This document shows, one piece after another, positions 1 through 8,289 of a DNA stretch of 64,000 bases. This DNA comes from Comamonas sp. BIGb0124 (GTDB lineage: Bacteria > Pseudomonadota > Gammaproteobacteria > Burkholderiales > Burkholderiaceae_C). The notes under the pieces were generated by a model. It saw nothing but the letters and a program-made list of their open reading frames with translations, made no database searches and had not been told where the DNA came from. The stretch covers positions 310,001 to 374,000 of the forward strand of contig NZ_RJVF01000011.1 in assembly GCF_003752175.1 (NCBI RefSeq), written 5' to 3'. The position numbers were made by a program, and so were the translations under genes. Position 1 is the first letter of the stretch; every line of letters begins with the position of its first letter.

Positions 1-315
1 GTTGACGGGCGTTCCGTAGTGGATGTTGTCGCCGTGGATGCTGTAGGCCAGCTCGTCGGTCAGCACCTTGCCCATGAGCGTGGCGCCGGCATCGAGCAGG
101 CGGTCGACCAGCGGGTGGCTGGCGGTGGGGACGGGGTGGCTGTCCAGCCAGACGGGATTGCCCGCGCCGGTCGGGTGGCCGGCGACGTCGAACACGTCCT
201 TGACGGCGAAGTGCAAGCCGCTCAGCGGCCCCTCGGCGTGTGCGGGAATGGTGAAACGGCCATGCGGCACCCAGGCGCCCACGGTGTCGGAGATGGGGAA
301 ATTCGAATCCATCAT
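1..315 (-). CDS. Amidase signature family enzyme, N-terminal part (cut by window edge)
   Basis: The first 105 residues of an amidase are visible; the rest lies beyond the left edge. The segment LHFAVKDVFDVAG carries the Lys (about residue 39) expected to start the Ser-cisSer-Lys triad of amidase-signature enzymes (GatA, AtzE, HpxY type). The stretch GNPVWLDSHP followed by GATLMGKVLTDELAY also fits the family. Two adjacent ATG codons (315 and 312) are possible starts. It is the third gene of a minus-strand set with the deacetylase-fold hydrolase and NTF2-like protein, so it probably cleaves an amide or ureide intermediate. The substrate cannot be read from this fragment. Confidence 0.85.
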   Translation of the reverse strand, partial: MMDSNFPISDTVGAWVPHGRFTIPAHAEGPLSGLHFAVKDVFDVAGHPTGAGNPVWLDSHPVPTASHPLVDRLLDAGATLMGKVLTDELAYSIHGDNIHYGTPVN

Positions 316-343
316 CGGGTCTGTTCTCGAAAAAAAGCGGATG

Positions 344-1258
344 TCAGGACAAAGCGGCCGAGAGCACGGCTTCGGAGTGTTCGCAGATGGCGCCGGGCGT
401 GGTCAGCCAGACCTCGCCGCGGTCGCGCGCGCGGGCCAGGTGCTCGAGTGCCCGCCGCAGGTGGCGCAGCCGGTAGGGCTGGCCCACGATGTAGGGATGA
501 AGCGCAAGGCCCATGACGAGCGGCTGGGCGCGGGACTGTTCGCGCATCTCCTCGAAATTGTCGACAACCATTTGCGCGAAGGCGCCGGCGTCCATGCGGC
601 GCGCGACGATGGCCGGGATGTCGTTGAGTTCCTGCGGATAGGGCACCGACCACAGCACGCGTCCGTCGCGGGTGTGCATGGGCAGCGGCTGGTCGTCGTG
701 GCACCAGTTGAGGGTGTAGCGGTAGCCGGTCTCGGCCAGCAGATCGGGTGTGAGGCGGCTCTCCGAGATCCACGGCGAGAGCCAGCCGCGTGGCGCCGTT
801 CCCGTTTCGCGTGCGATGCGATCGCGGCAGCCCGCCAACAGGCGCCGTTCGGCCTCGGGCGGCCAGTCGCCCTGGCGTTCGGCGTTGGTGTGGCCGTGGC
901 CGACGATCTCGTCGCCGCGTGCGGCACAGGCGGCCAGCAGATCGGGGCAATGGTCGTAGAGGGCGGTGTTGACCAGCGTCGCACAGGGCAGCGCGAGCTG
1001 GTCGAACAGCTCGATGCAGCGCCACGCGCCCACGCGGTTGCCGTATTCGCGCCACGCGTAGTTGAGCACGTCGGGCTCGGGCGAGACCGGGCCGATGGCC
1101 GCGCCCAGCCCCTCGCCGAAGGCGAAGTGTTCGAGATTGAAGCCCAGGTAGACCGCCAGGCGCGCGCCGTTGGGCCAGGCGTAGTCGGGGCGGCCGTGGA
1201 TGGCCTGGTAGTCGAAACGCCCGTGCGTGGGCAGCAGGCTTTCGTAGGCCGAGGTCAT
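344..1258 (-). CDS. Polysaccharide-deacetylase-fold hydrolase, allantoinase (PuuE)-like
   Basis: This 304-residue protein has the NodB/polysaccharide deacetylase fold used by metal-dependent deacetylases and by the cofactor-poor allantoinase PuuE. Visible blocks are ALYDHCPDLLAACAARGDEIVGHGHTNAE, a WLSPWISES loop and a late GLALHPYIVGQPYRL block with a conserved His. The ATG at 1258 overlaps the stop of the upstream NTF2-like gene by 4 bp, showing translational coupling. With an amidase downstream and a gamma-glutamyltransferase-fold hydrolase across the divergent promoter, a role in ureide or cyclic amide hydrolysis is likely. Allantoin as substrate is only an inference. Confidence 0.8.
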   Translation of the reverse strand: MTSAYESLLPTHGRFDYQAIHGRPDYAWPNGARLAVYLGFNLEHFAFGEGLGAAIGPVSPEPDVLNYAWREYGNRVGAWRCIELFDQLALPCATLVNTALYDHCPDLLAACAARGDEIVGHGHTNAERQGDWPPEAERRLLAGCRDRIARETGTAPRGWLSPWISESRLTPDLLAETGYRYTLNWCHDDQPLPMHTRDGRVLWSVPYPQELNDIPAIVARRMDAGAFAQMVVDNFEEMREQSRAQPLVMGLALHPYIVGQPYRLRHLRRALEHLARARDRGEVWLTTPGAICEHSEAVLSAALS

Positions 1259-1722
1259 GCGGCCTCCGGCGGCGTGGTGCCGGCCTGGCGGTCGAGCAGC
1301 CATTCGGCGCTGTCGTTCCACACGTCCATGTGGGTGATCAGGCCGTGGCTGACGACGTAGCGATCGACATACCGGTTGCCTTCGAAAGGCGTGCCGTCGG
1401 GCCAGGCGCCGTACAGCGTGCCGAGGCTGTAGACCACGGTTTCCTCGGGTGTGCCGCCGGCGACGACCTCGGTGCGTTCGATGCGTTTCTTGACCCAGGC
1501 ATAGCGGCCGGCGTTGAAGGCCGCGCATTCGGCCGGCGCGCTCATCGCCCGGCCGCCCGTGAAGCGGATGCGCAGGCCGGGCGCGATGAAGGACTGCACG
1601 CCGGCGGGGTCGGGAATCATCAGCACGCGCAGGTACTCGTCGACCAGCTCGGCGGGGCTCCGCGGATGTCCGGATGCCTGGATTTGGGGCGTGGATGCGC
1701 CCTGATTTGATGCGTTGTCCAT
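1255..1722 (-). CDS. NTF2-like (SnoaL-like) small protein
   Basis: A 155-residue protein with an NTF2/SnoaL-like pattern: a helix rich in E, D and L (about residues 24-40), then strands including GTLYGAWPDGTPFEGNRYVDRY and the ending MDVWNDSAEWLL. Proteins of this fold often accompany amidases of the AtzE/HpxY group, but the sequence does not look like a plain copy of HpxZ, so I do not assign that name. It is the first gene of the minus-strand set and reads into the hydrolase gene through an ATGA overlap. Whether it is an enzyme or an accessory subunit cannot be told. Confidence 0.75.
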   Translation of the reverse strand: MDNASNQGASTPQIQASGHPRSPAELVDEYLRVLMIPDPAGVQSFIAPGLRIRFTGGRAMSAPAECAAFNAGRYAWVKKRIERTEVVAGGTPEETVVYSLGTLYGAWPDGTPFEGNRYVDRYVVSHGLITHMDVWNDSAEWLLDRQAGTTPPEAA

Positions 1723-1805
1723 GGTTTTTCTCCGAAGTGGTGCACGCCGTCGAAAAGCAGGGTTCCGTCGTGTGCATGTTTTCTTGTCTGCAAGGCTTGT
1801 GCCAA

Positions 1806-1817
1806 ATTGTCGACAAT
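1806..1817. promoter_or_regulatory. Palindromic operator, GntR-type (ATTGTCGACAAT)
   Basis: A perfect 12-bp palindrome ATTGTCGACAAT lies in the 198-bp divergent gap, 84 bp upstream of the NTF2-like gene and 104 bp upstream of the binding-protein gene. Its TTGT-N2-ACAA core resembles sites bound by FadR-subfamily GntR regulators. A related half-site, ATTGTTGAC, follows at 1852-1860. The gap is clearly AT-rich compared with the genes. No GntR gene is present in the window, so the regulator may lie to the left. Confidence 0.5.
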
Positions 1818-1920
1818 ATGATGTGTATATGTTTTTCGATAAATTCTAAATATTGTTGACGTTGGCATGGCGATTGCATGAAGGGCGGTATCCCAAACCT
1901 GCCTCATGAGGAGAATCGCC

Positions 1921-3129
1921 ATGCTGACCGTCTGCTCCACCGCTCAACCCCAGGGCCGCCGCCGTGTGCTGGCCGCCGCCGCTCTCATTGCCGTGTGCGG
2001 ATGGGCCGCCGCGCCCGCCCAGGCGGCCGAGCCCATCAAGATCGGCCTGGTGACGGCGCTGTCGGGGCAGTCCGCCCTGGCCGGCGAGTCGATCACACGC
2101 GGCATTTCGGTGGCCATCGACGAGATCAACGCCAAGGGCGGCTTGCTGGGCGGCCGCCCGCTCGAGCTGGTGCGCCGCGACGACGAGGGCAATCCGGCCA
2201 AGGGCGTGTCGGCAGCGCGCGAACTGATCCATCGCGAGAAGGTCGCCGTGCTGTTCGGCGGTCTGGACACGCCGGTGGCCACGGCGATCGTGCCGCTCGT
2301 CAACCAGTCGAAGACGCCGTTCATGGTGCCGTGGGCTGCAGGCACACCCATCACGCGCAACGGCGCCAAGCCCAACTACGCTTTCCGTGTGTCGGCCGTC
2401 GACGAGATCGTGGACGTGGCCATGCTGGACTACGCGCAGGCCAGCTTCGGGGCCAAGAAGCCCGGCATGATCCTGGTCAACAACCCCTGGGGCGAATCCA
2501 ACGAAAGGGGCCTGCGCGCGGCGATGACGGCCAAGCAGGTCGAGCTGGCCGGTGTCGAGAAGTTCGAGGCCAACGACGTGGATGTCGTGCCGCAACTGAC
2601 GCGGCTCAAGGCCGCCGGGGCCGATGCGCTGTTCATGGTGGGCAATGTCGGACCCTCGGCCCAGGTGGTCAAGTCGCTCGACCGCATGGGCTGGCAGGTG
2701 CCGGTGGTGTCGCACTGGGGCCCTGCCGGCGGCCGCTTCACCGAGCTGGCCGGACCGAACGCGAAGAACGTGCATTTTGTGCAGACCTACAGCTTCTTCG
2801 GCGCGCAGACGCCGGTGCGCGAGCGGGTGGTCAAGGCGCTGATGGCCAAGTACCCCGACGTGAAGGGCCCCGAGAACATCACGCCGGCCGTCGGCGTGGC
2901 CAATGCCTACGACGCGATGCAACTGTCGGCCCTGGCGATTGCGGCCGCGGGCTCGACGGATGGCGAGGCCGTGCGCGAGGGCTACACCCGGATCGCGCGT
3001 TACGAAGGCCTGATCAAGACCTACGTGAAGCCGTTCACCGAGGACAACCACGATGCCCTGTCCGACAAGGACTATGTGTGGGCCCAGTTCATCGGCGACC
3101 GCATCCTGCCGGTCGGCTCCGCGAAATAA
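1921..3129 (+). CDS. LivK-like ABC transporter substrate-binding protein
   Basis: A 402-residue periplasmic binding protein of the hydrophobic amino acid uptake family (Peripla_BP_6). An Arg-rich start and hydrophobic stretch ending APAQA form a Sec signal peptide. The mature start IKIGLVTALSGQSALAGESITRGISVAIDEINAKGG is the hallmark of the family. I place the start at the ATG at 1921 because AGGAG at 1909-1913 lies 7 bases before it; an in-frame ATG at 1906 overlaps that ribosome site. It is followed by its LivH permease and the LivM-G-F fusion. The ligand is probably an amide or ureide nitrogen compound, judging from the hydrolases on both sides. Confidence 0.9.
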   Translation: MLTVCSTAQPQGRRRVLAAAALIAVCGWAAAPAQAAEPIKIGLVTALSGQSALAGESITRGISVAIDEINAKGGLLGGRPLELVRRDDEGNPAKGVSAARELIHREKVAVLFGGLDTPVATAIVPLVNQSKTPFMVPWAAGTPITRNGAKPNYAFRVSAVDEIVDVAMLDYAQASFGAKKPGMILVNNPWGESNERGLRAAMTAKQVELAGVEKFEANDVDVVPQLTRLKAAGADALFMVGNVGPSAQVVKSLDRMGWQVPVVSHWGPAGGRFTELAGPNAKNVHFVQTYSFFGAQTPVRERVVKALMAKYPDVKGPENITPAVGVANAYDAMQLSALAIAAAGSTDGEAVREGYTRIARYEGLIKTYVKPFTEDNHDALSDKDYVWAQFIGDRILPVGSAK

Positions 3130-3174
3130 ATCGTCCATCGGCGGTGCAGGGCACCGCCCGTCAAGGATCTGGTG

Positions 3175-4053
3175 ATGCTTTTGTTGTCTGCATGGATCAG
3201 CGGACTCGGCCTGGGTAGCATGTACGGGCTGATGGCGCTGGGTTTCTACGTGACCTACGCGGTCTCGGGGACGGTCAATTTTGCCCAGGGCAGCTCGATG
3301 ATGCTGGGGGCGGTGCTGACCTTTTCGTTCTCGCACACGCTGGGCCTGCCGATGCCGCTGGCCATTGCGCTGGCCCTGCTGGCCTGCGCGGCGTACGGCC
3401 TGGTGGTCGAGGCGCTGGCGGTGCGGCCTTTCGTGAGCCGCGGCTCGGATGCCTGGCTGATGGCCACGGTCGCCCTGGGCATCGTGCTCGACAACGTGGC
3501 GATGTTCGTGTTCGGCAAGGAGCCGCGCAGCCTGTCGTCGCCGCTGGCGCAGACGCCGCTGGACCTGGGCGGCCTGGGCCTGAGCGTGTACCCGCTGCAG
3601 TTGCTGATCCCCGTCGTGGGACTGGCGCTGGCGGCTGCGCTGCACCTGGCTTCGCGCCGCACGCGCTGGGGAACGGCCATGCTGGCGGTGGTGCAGAACC
3701 GGGCCGCGGCGCGGCTCATGGGCATCCCGATCCGGCGCCTGGTGGCGGTGGCCTTTGCCTTGTCGACGCTGTTCGCGGGCATTGCGGGGGTGTTGATCGC
3801 GCCGCTCTTCAACGTGCATTCCGACATGGGCACGCTGTTTGGCCTGAAGGCCTTTGCCGTGGCGATTCTGGGCGGCATCACCAGCGCCTGGGGCGTGATG
3901 GTGGCGGGCCTGCTGTTCGGCCTGATCGAGGCCACCGTCACGGTCACGCTGGGTTCGGGCTACACGCAGATCGTGACGTTCGGCCTGGTGATCGTGGCGC
4001 TGGCGTGCCGCCCCAACGGCCTGTTCGGCCGCGCGGAGGTGCGCAAGGTATGA
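3175..4053 (+). CDS. livH: LivH-type ABC transporter permease
   Basis: A 292-residue inner-membrane permease of the LivH family with many hydrophobic segments and the typical opening GLGSMYGLMALGFYVTYAVSGTVNFAQGS. A late GLKAFAVAILGGITSAWG block marks the coupling loop region. The ATG at 3175 follows AAGGA at 3163-3167; a GTG directly before it would add one residue. The stop overlaps the ATG of the LivM-LivG-LivF fusion (ATGA at 4050-4053), so the two are coupled. It forms one half of the membrane pore with the LivM part of the fusion. Confidence 0.92.
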   Translation: MLLLSAWISGLGLGSMYGLMALGFYVTYAVSGTVNFAQGSSMMLGAVLTFSFSHTLGLPMPLAIALALLACAAYGLVVEALAVRPFVSRGSDAWLMATVALGIVLDNVAMFVFGKEPRSLSSPLAQTPLDLGGLGLSVYPLQLLIPVVGLALAAALHLASRRTRWGTAMLAVVQNRAAARLMGIPIRRLVAVAFALSTLFAGIAGVLIAPLFNVHSDMGTLFGLKAFAVAILGGITSAWGVMVAGLLFGLIEATVTVTLGSGYTQIVTFGLVIVALACRPNGLFGRAEVRKV

Positions 4054-6638
4054 AACCGATGGAACAACAACGCAAACGAGGCGCCCTGCGCGCCCCGGGC
4101 GGGCCTTTGCTGGGCCTGGGCTCGGCCTGGCAGATCGTGCTGGTGCTGGCCGTGCTGGGTGCGGGCGTGGCGGCGGCGCTGTCGCTCAACACCTACTACG
4201 TGTATGTGCTGGCCAATGTGGCGCTGCTGGCGGTGGTCGGCGTCGGCCTCAATGTGCTGATCGGCCTGACGGGGCAGGTCTCGTTCGGGCATGTCGGCTT
4301 CTATGCGATCGGCGCTTACACGGTCGCCATTCTGACCACCGGCGCCGGCCTGAGCTTCTGGGCGGCCTGGCCGCTGGCGACGGTGCTGGCCGGCGCGGCC
4401 GGCGCCCTGGTGTCGCTGCCCGCCCTGCGGGTGAAGGGGCCCTATCTGGCCATGATCACCATCGCCTTCGGTTTCATCGTCGAGCACGGCATCGTCGAGA
4501 TGCGCGAGCTCACGGGCGGGCAGAACGGCATCATGGGCATCCTGGCGCCCGAGCTGTGGGCCGGCGCCGAAGCCGAACGCAGCATCGCGCTGTTGGCGCT
4601 GGCGGCGGTGGGCGTGGCCCTGGCCGGTTATGCGTGGCTGGCGCGCGGCACCTGGGGCGCAGCCATGCGCGCCGTGCGCGACAGCGAGGTGGCCTCCGAA
4701 TCCATCGGCCTGCATCCGCTGGCCATCAAGGCGACGGCGTTTGCGGTGTCGGCGGCCTGCGCAGGTGCGGCAGGCGCGCTGTTTGCGCCGCTGTCGACGT
4801 TTGTCACGCCGCATACCTTCGGTTTCCTGCAGTCCATCCTGTTCGTGCTGGTGGTGCTGCTGGGGGGGGCGGGTTCGGTGGCCGGACCGCTGGTGGGCGC
4901 CGTGGTGGTCGGCCTGCTGCCGGAGCTGCTGGCGAGCCTGGAGGAGTACCGGCTGCTGTTCTTCGGTGCCTTGCTGCTGGTGGTGCTGTGGGCCGCGCCC
5001 GACGGGCTGGTGGGCATGGTGCGGCGTTTGGGACAACTGCTGCGCCGGAAAACGCGGGGGATGCCCGGTCCGGACGGGCAGGCCGGTGCGGATGCATCGT
5101 GTGCCGAGCCGATCCTGGCGACCCGTGCACGCCAGTCGCTGCGTGCGCAGGGGCTGACCATGCAGTTCGGCGGCGTCCGGGCCGTGGACGACCTGGGCTG
5201 CGTGGCCGAAGCCGGCCGCGTGACCAGCCTGATCGGCCCCAACGGGGCGGGCAAGTCGACGGCGCTCAACATGCTCAGCGGCTTTTACGTGCCGACGGCG
5301 GGCCGCTTCGCATTGGGCGAACAGGCGCTGGCCGGGCAGTCGGCGGTGCACATCGCCCGCAGCGGCGTGGCGCGCACCTACCAGACCTCGCAGCTCTTCG
5401 GCACGCTCAGCGTGCAGGACAACGTGGCGCTGGCGATGCAGCGCGGGCGGCTGGGGCCGCTGCTGGGCGCGCGCCGCCTGAGGGATGCGGAGGTCGCCAC
5501 ACGGGCGCGGGCGTTGCTGGCCTGGTGCGGTTACGGCGGGGCGCCCGAGGTGCCTGCGGCCGATCTGTCCCACGTCGACCGGCGCCTGGTCGAGATCGCC
5601 CGCGCACTGGCGCTGGACCCGGACATGCTGCTGCTCGACGAGCCGGCCGCCGGCCTGTCGCGCGAGGACAAGGATCGCCTGGCCGTGCTGCTGCGGCGCA
5701 TCGCCGGTGCAGGCGTCGGCGTGCTCATCGTCGAGCACGACATGGCGCTGGTGATGGGCATCTCCGATCATGTGGTGGTGCTCGACGCCGGCCGCCGGCT
5801 GGCGCAGGGCACGCCCGCGCAGGTGCAGGCGGCGCCGGCCGTGCAGCAGGCCTATCTGGGCGAGTCGCTCGATGCCGGTCCTGCCGGCGAAGGCCGGGCG
5901 GACAGACGCGAGACCGGCCCCGAGATGCTGGGGGTGGGCGGCGTGGTGGCGGGCTACGGTGCCGAGCCGGTGCTGCACGGCATCGACCTGCGGGTGCGTC
6001 GCGGCGAGGCGGTGGCGCTGCTGGGGGCCAACGGCGCGGGCAAGTCCACGCTGATGCGCACCCTGAGCGGCCTGCACCGGCCGCTGGCGGGCGGCGGCAT
6101 CCACCTCGACGGCGAGGAGCTGATGCATGCCGGGCCCGAGCAGATCGTGGCGCGCGGCATGGTGCTGGTGCCCGAAGGCCGCCAGGTCTTTCCCGAGCTC
6201 TCGGTGCTCGACAACATCCGGCTCGGCGCTTTCCTGAAACCCGAAGGCCGGGAGGAGCGGGTGGAGGCCATGCTGCTGCGGTTCCCGCGTCTGCGCGAAC
6301 GGCTGCATCAGCGTGCAGGCCTGCTGTCGGGCGGCGAGCAGCAGATGCTGGCCATTGCGCGTGCCCTGATGTCGCAGCCGCGCATCCTGCTGCTCGACGA
6401 GCCGTCGCTGGGACTGGCACCCAAGATCATTGCCGAGCTGTTTGCCGCGCTCGATCAATTGCGCCGCGAAGGCATGACGCTGCTGCTGGTCGACCAGATG
6501 GCGGGCCTGGCGCTGGCGTTGGCCGATCGGGCCTACGTGATGGAAAGTGGGCGTATCGTGGCGCAGGGCACGTCGGCGGAGATCGCCGCCGACGGTGCCC
6601 TGGCGGCGGCCTACCTGGGCGAGCGGCAGGCCGCCTGA
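4050..6638 (+). CDS. Single-chain LivM-LivG-LivF fusion: permease plus two ATPases
   Basis: This 862-residue protein joins three normally separate transporter parts. Residues about 25-325 are a LivM permease. Residues about 365-600 are a LivG-like ATPase with Walker A GPNGAGKST near 395 and LLLDEP near 527. Residues about 630-860 are a LivF-like ATPase with GANGAGKST near 659, signature LSGGEQ near 758 and LLLDEP near 781. The first ATPase has LSHVDRRLVEIARAL where LivG normally has an LSYGEQ-type signature, so its signature Gly is missing. The start at 4050 has GGAGGT nine bases upstream and overlaps the livH stop. No frameshift is involved; the domains are in one frame. Confidence 0.9.
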   Translation: MKPMEQQRKRGALRAPGGPLLGLGSAWQIVLVLAVLGAGVAAALSLNTYYVYVLANVALLAVVGVGLNVLIGLTGQVSFGHVGFYAIGAYTVAILTTGAGLSFWAAWPLATVLAGAAGALVSLPALRVKGPYLAMITIAFGFIVEHGIVEMRELTGGQNGIMGILAPELWAGAEAERSIALLALAAVGVALAGYAWLARGTWGAAMRAVRDSEVASESIGLHPLAIKATAFAVSAACAGAAGALFAPLSTFVTPHTFGFLQSILFVLVVLLGGAGSVAGPLVGAVVVGLLPELLASLEEYRLLFFGALLLVVLWAAPDGLVGMVRRLGQLLRRKTRGMPGPDGQAGADASCAEPILATRARQSLRAQGLTMQFGGVRAVDDLGCVAEAGRVTSLIGPNGAGKSTALNMLSGFYVPTAGRFALGEQALAGQSAVHIARSGVARTYQTSQLFGTLSVQDNVALAMQRGRLGPLLGARRLRDAEVATRARALLAWCGYGGAPEVPAADLSHVDRRLVEIARALALDPDMLLLDEPAAGLSREDKDRLAVLLRRIAGAGVGVLIVEHDMALVMGISDHVVVLDAGRRLAQGTPAQVQAAPAVQQAYLGESLDAGPAGEGRADRRETGPEMLGVGGVVAGYGAEPVLHGIDLRVRRGEAVALLGANGAGKSTLMRTLSGLHRPLAGGGIHLDGEELMHAGPEQIVARGMVLVPEGRQVFPELSVLDNIRLGAFLKPEGREERVEAMLLRFPRLRERLHQRAGLLSGGEQQMLAIARALMSQPRILLLDEPSLGLAPKIIAELFAALDQLRREGMTLLLVDQMAGLALALADRAYVMESGRIVAQGTSAEIAADGALAAAYLGERQAA

Positions 6639-6663
6639 AACCGACAGCGTCGAAGGAACAGAC

Positions 6664-8271
6664 ATGACACAACAACCGAGCCGCGGCCGCCGAGGCATGG
6701 CGGTGGCACCGCACGGCCTGGCGGCCCAGTCGGCCCTGGCGGTGCTGCGCGAAGGCGGCAACGCGATCGAGGCGATGGTGGCGGCGGCCGCGACCATCGC
6801 CGTGGTCTATCCCCACATGAACGGCATCGGCGGCGACAGCTTCTGGCTGGTCGGCCTGCCGCAGGCTTCGGGGGACACCGAGGTGCTGGGCATCGAGGGC
6901 TGCGGCGCGGCAGCGCTGGCGGCTTCTGCCGGGCAGTACGCGGGCCTGCCGGCCATTCCGTTTCGGGGCGGCAACGCCGCCATCACGGTGGCGGGCACGG
7001 TCTCGGGCTGGGACCAGGCCCTGGCGGTCAGCCGCGAGCGGCTGGGCGGACGGCTGCCTTTGTCGCGCCTGCTGGCCGATGCCGTCGACTATGCGCGGCA
7101 CGGCATGCCGGTGACGGTCAGCCAGCACCGCAACACCCTGGGCAAGCTGGCGGGCCTGGCCGATGTGCACGGCTTTGCCGAGGCGTTTCTGCCGGACGGC
7201 CAGGTGCCGGCCGCGGGCAGCCTGTTCCGCCAGCCGCGCATGGCGGCGACGCTGGAGCACCTGGCGCGTGCGGGGCTGGACGATTTCTACCGGGGCGATT
7301 TGGCACGCAGCCTGGCTGCCGATCTGGCCGCGGCAGGCAGTCCGCTGGTGCTGGCCGATCTGCAGGCCCACCGGGCGGCGATGCGCAGGCCGCTCGAGCT
7401 GGCCCACAGCCGGGGCCGCGTCTTCAACATGCCGCCGCCCACGCAGGGACTGGTGTCGCTGATGATCCTGGGTCTGATGGACAGGCTCGAGGGCGGCCGC
7501 TCCGATCACCTGGGGGCCGATTACGTTCATGCCGCCGTCGAGTCGGTCAAGCAGGCCTTCGCGGTGCGCGACGCGCACATCACCGATCCGGCCTGCATGA
7601 CCGTGGACCCGGAACGTTTCCTCGAGCCCGCCTCGCTCGACGCGATGGCCGCCCGCATCGACCGCGACAAAGCCGCGCCATGGGGTGAGGGCAAGGGACC
7701 GGCCGACACGGTGTGGATGGGCGTGATCGATGGCGAGGGCCGTTCGGTGTCGATGATCCAGAGCATCTATCACGAGTTCGGATCGGGTGTGGTGCTGCGC
7801 GAGTCGGGCATCAACTGGCAGAACCGGGGGGCTTCGTTCTCGCTGGTGCCGGGCCACATCAACGCGCTGGCGCCGGGCAAGAAGCCGTTCCACACGCTCA
7901 ATCCGGCGCTGGCGCTGCTCGAGGACGGCCGCACGCTGGTCTACGGCAACATGGGCGGAGACGGCCAGCCGCAGAGCCAGTCGGCGGTGTTCACCCGCAC
8001 GGTCGTGCAGGGCATGGATCCGCAGGCGGCAGTCTCGGCGCCGCGCTGGCTGCTGGGCCGCACGTGGGGCGAGAGTTCGGACACGCTCAAGCTCGAGGGC
8101 CGTTTCCCGGCCGCGACGGTCGAGGCGTTGCGTGCGCGGGGCCACGCGGTCGATGTGCTGGGCGATTTCGACGAGACCTTCGGCCATGCCGGGTGCATCG
8201 TGCGCAGTCCGGACGGGACCTTCGAAGGCGGTTTCGATCCGCGGTCGGACGGTGCGGTGGCGGCGTATTGA
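6664..8271 (+). CDS. Gamma-glutamyltransferase-fold hydrolase, oxamate amidohydrolase (HpxW)-like
   Basis: A 535-residue Ntn-hydrolase of the gamma-glutamyltransferase family. Such proteins cut themselves before a Thr that becomes the nucleophile; here it is most likely Thr349 in ADTVWMGVIDGEGRSVSMIQSIY. The early block GMAVAPHGLAAQSALAVLREGGNAIEA and the late GNMGGDGQPQSQ are also typical. No signal peptide is seen, unlike glutathione-degrading periplasmic members, which fits the cytoplasmic HpxW (oxamate) branch. AAGGA lies just upstream of the ATG at 6664. It follows the fused transporter gene by 25 bp and is probably its co-transcribed catabolic enzyme. Confidence 0.82.
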   Translation: MTQQPSRGRRGMAVAPHGLAAQSALAVLREGGNAIEAMVAAAATIAVVYPHMNGIGGDSFWLVGLPQASGDTEVLGIEGCGAAALAASAGQYAGLPAIPFRGGNAAITVAGTVSGWDQALAVSRERLGGRLPLSRLLADAVDYARHGMPVTVSQHRNTLGKLAGLADVHGFAEAFLPDGQVPAAGSLFRQPRMAATLEHLARAGLDDFYRGDLARSLAADLAAAGSPLVLADLQAHRAAMRRPLELAHSRGRVFNMPPPTQGLVSLMILGLMDRLEGGRSDHLGADYVHAAVESVKQAFAVRDAHITDPACMTVDPERFLEPASLDAMAARIDRDKAAPWGEGKGPADTVWMGVIDGEGRSVSMIQSIYHEFGSGVVLRESGINWQNRGASFSLVPGHINALAPGKKPFHTLNPALALLEDGRTLVYGNMGGDGQPQSQSAVFTRTVVQGMDPQAAVSAPRWLLGRTWGESSDTLKLEGRFPAATVEALRARGHAVDVLGDFDETFGHAGCIVRSPDGTFEGGFDPRSDGAVAAY

Positions 8272-8289
8272 GGGGCTGCCGAAGGGCCT

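Noticed and set aside
557-568. ATTGTCGACAAC, an 11-of-12 match to the operator at 1806-1817, inside the deacetylase-fold gene
   Set aside because: It codes for conserved-looking residues (V-V-D-N-F region) and lies in the middle of the gene. A chance match is more likely than a second operator, though a binding assay could include it.
1906-1920. ATG at 1906 as start of the LivK-like gene
   Set aside because: It overlaps the AGGAG ribosome site that is ideally placed for the ATG at 1921, and the extra residues add nothing to the signal peptide.
4005-4049. Upstream start of the LivM-LivG-LivF fusion inside livH
   Set aside because: The added residues are Arg/Pro-rich and without family likeness; the ATG at 4050 has GGAGGT nine bases upstream and overlaps the livH stop.
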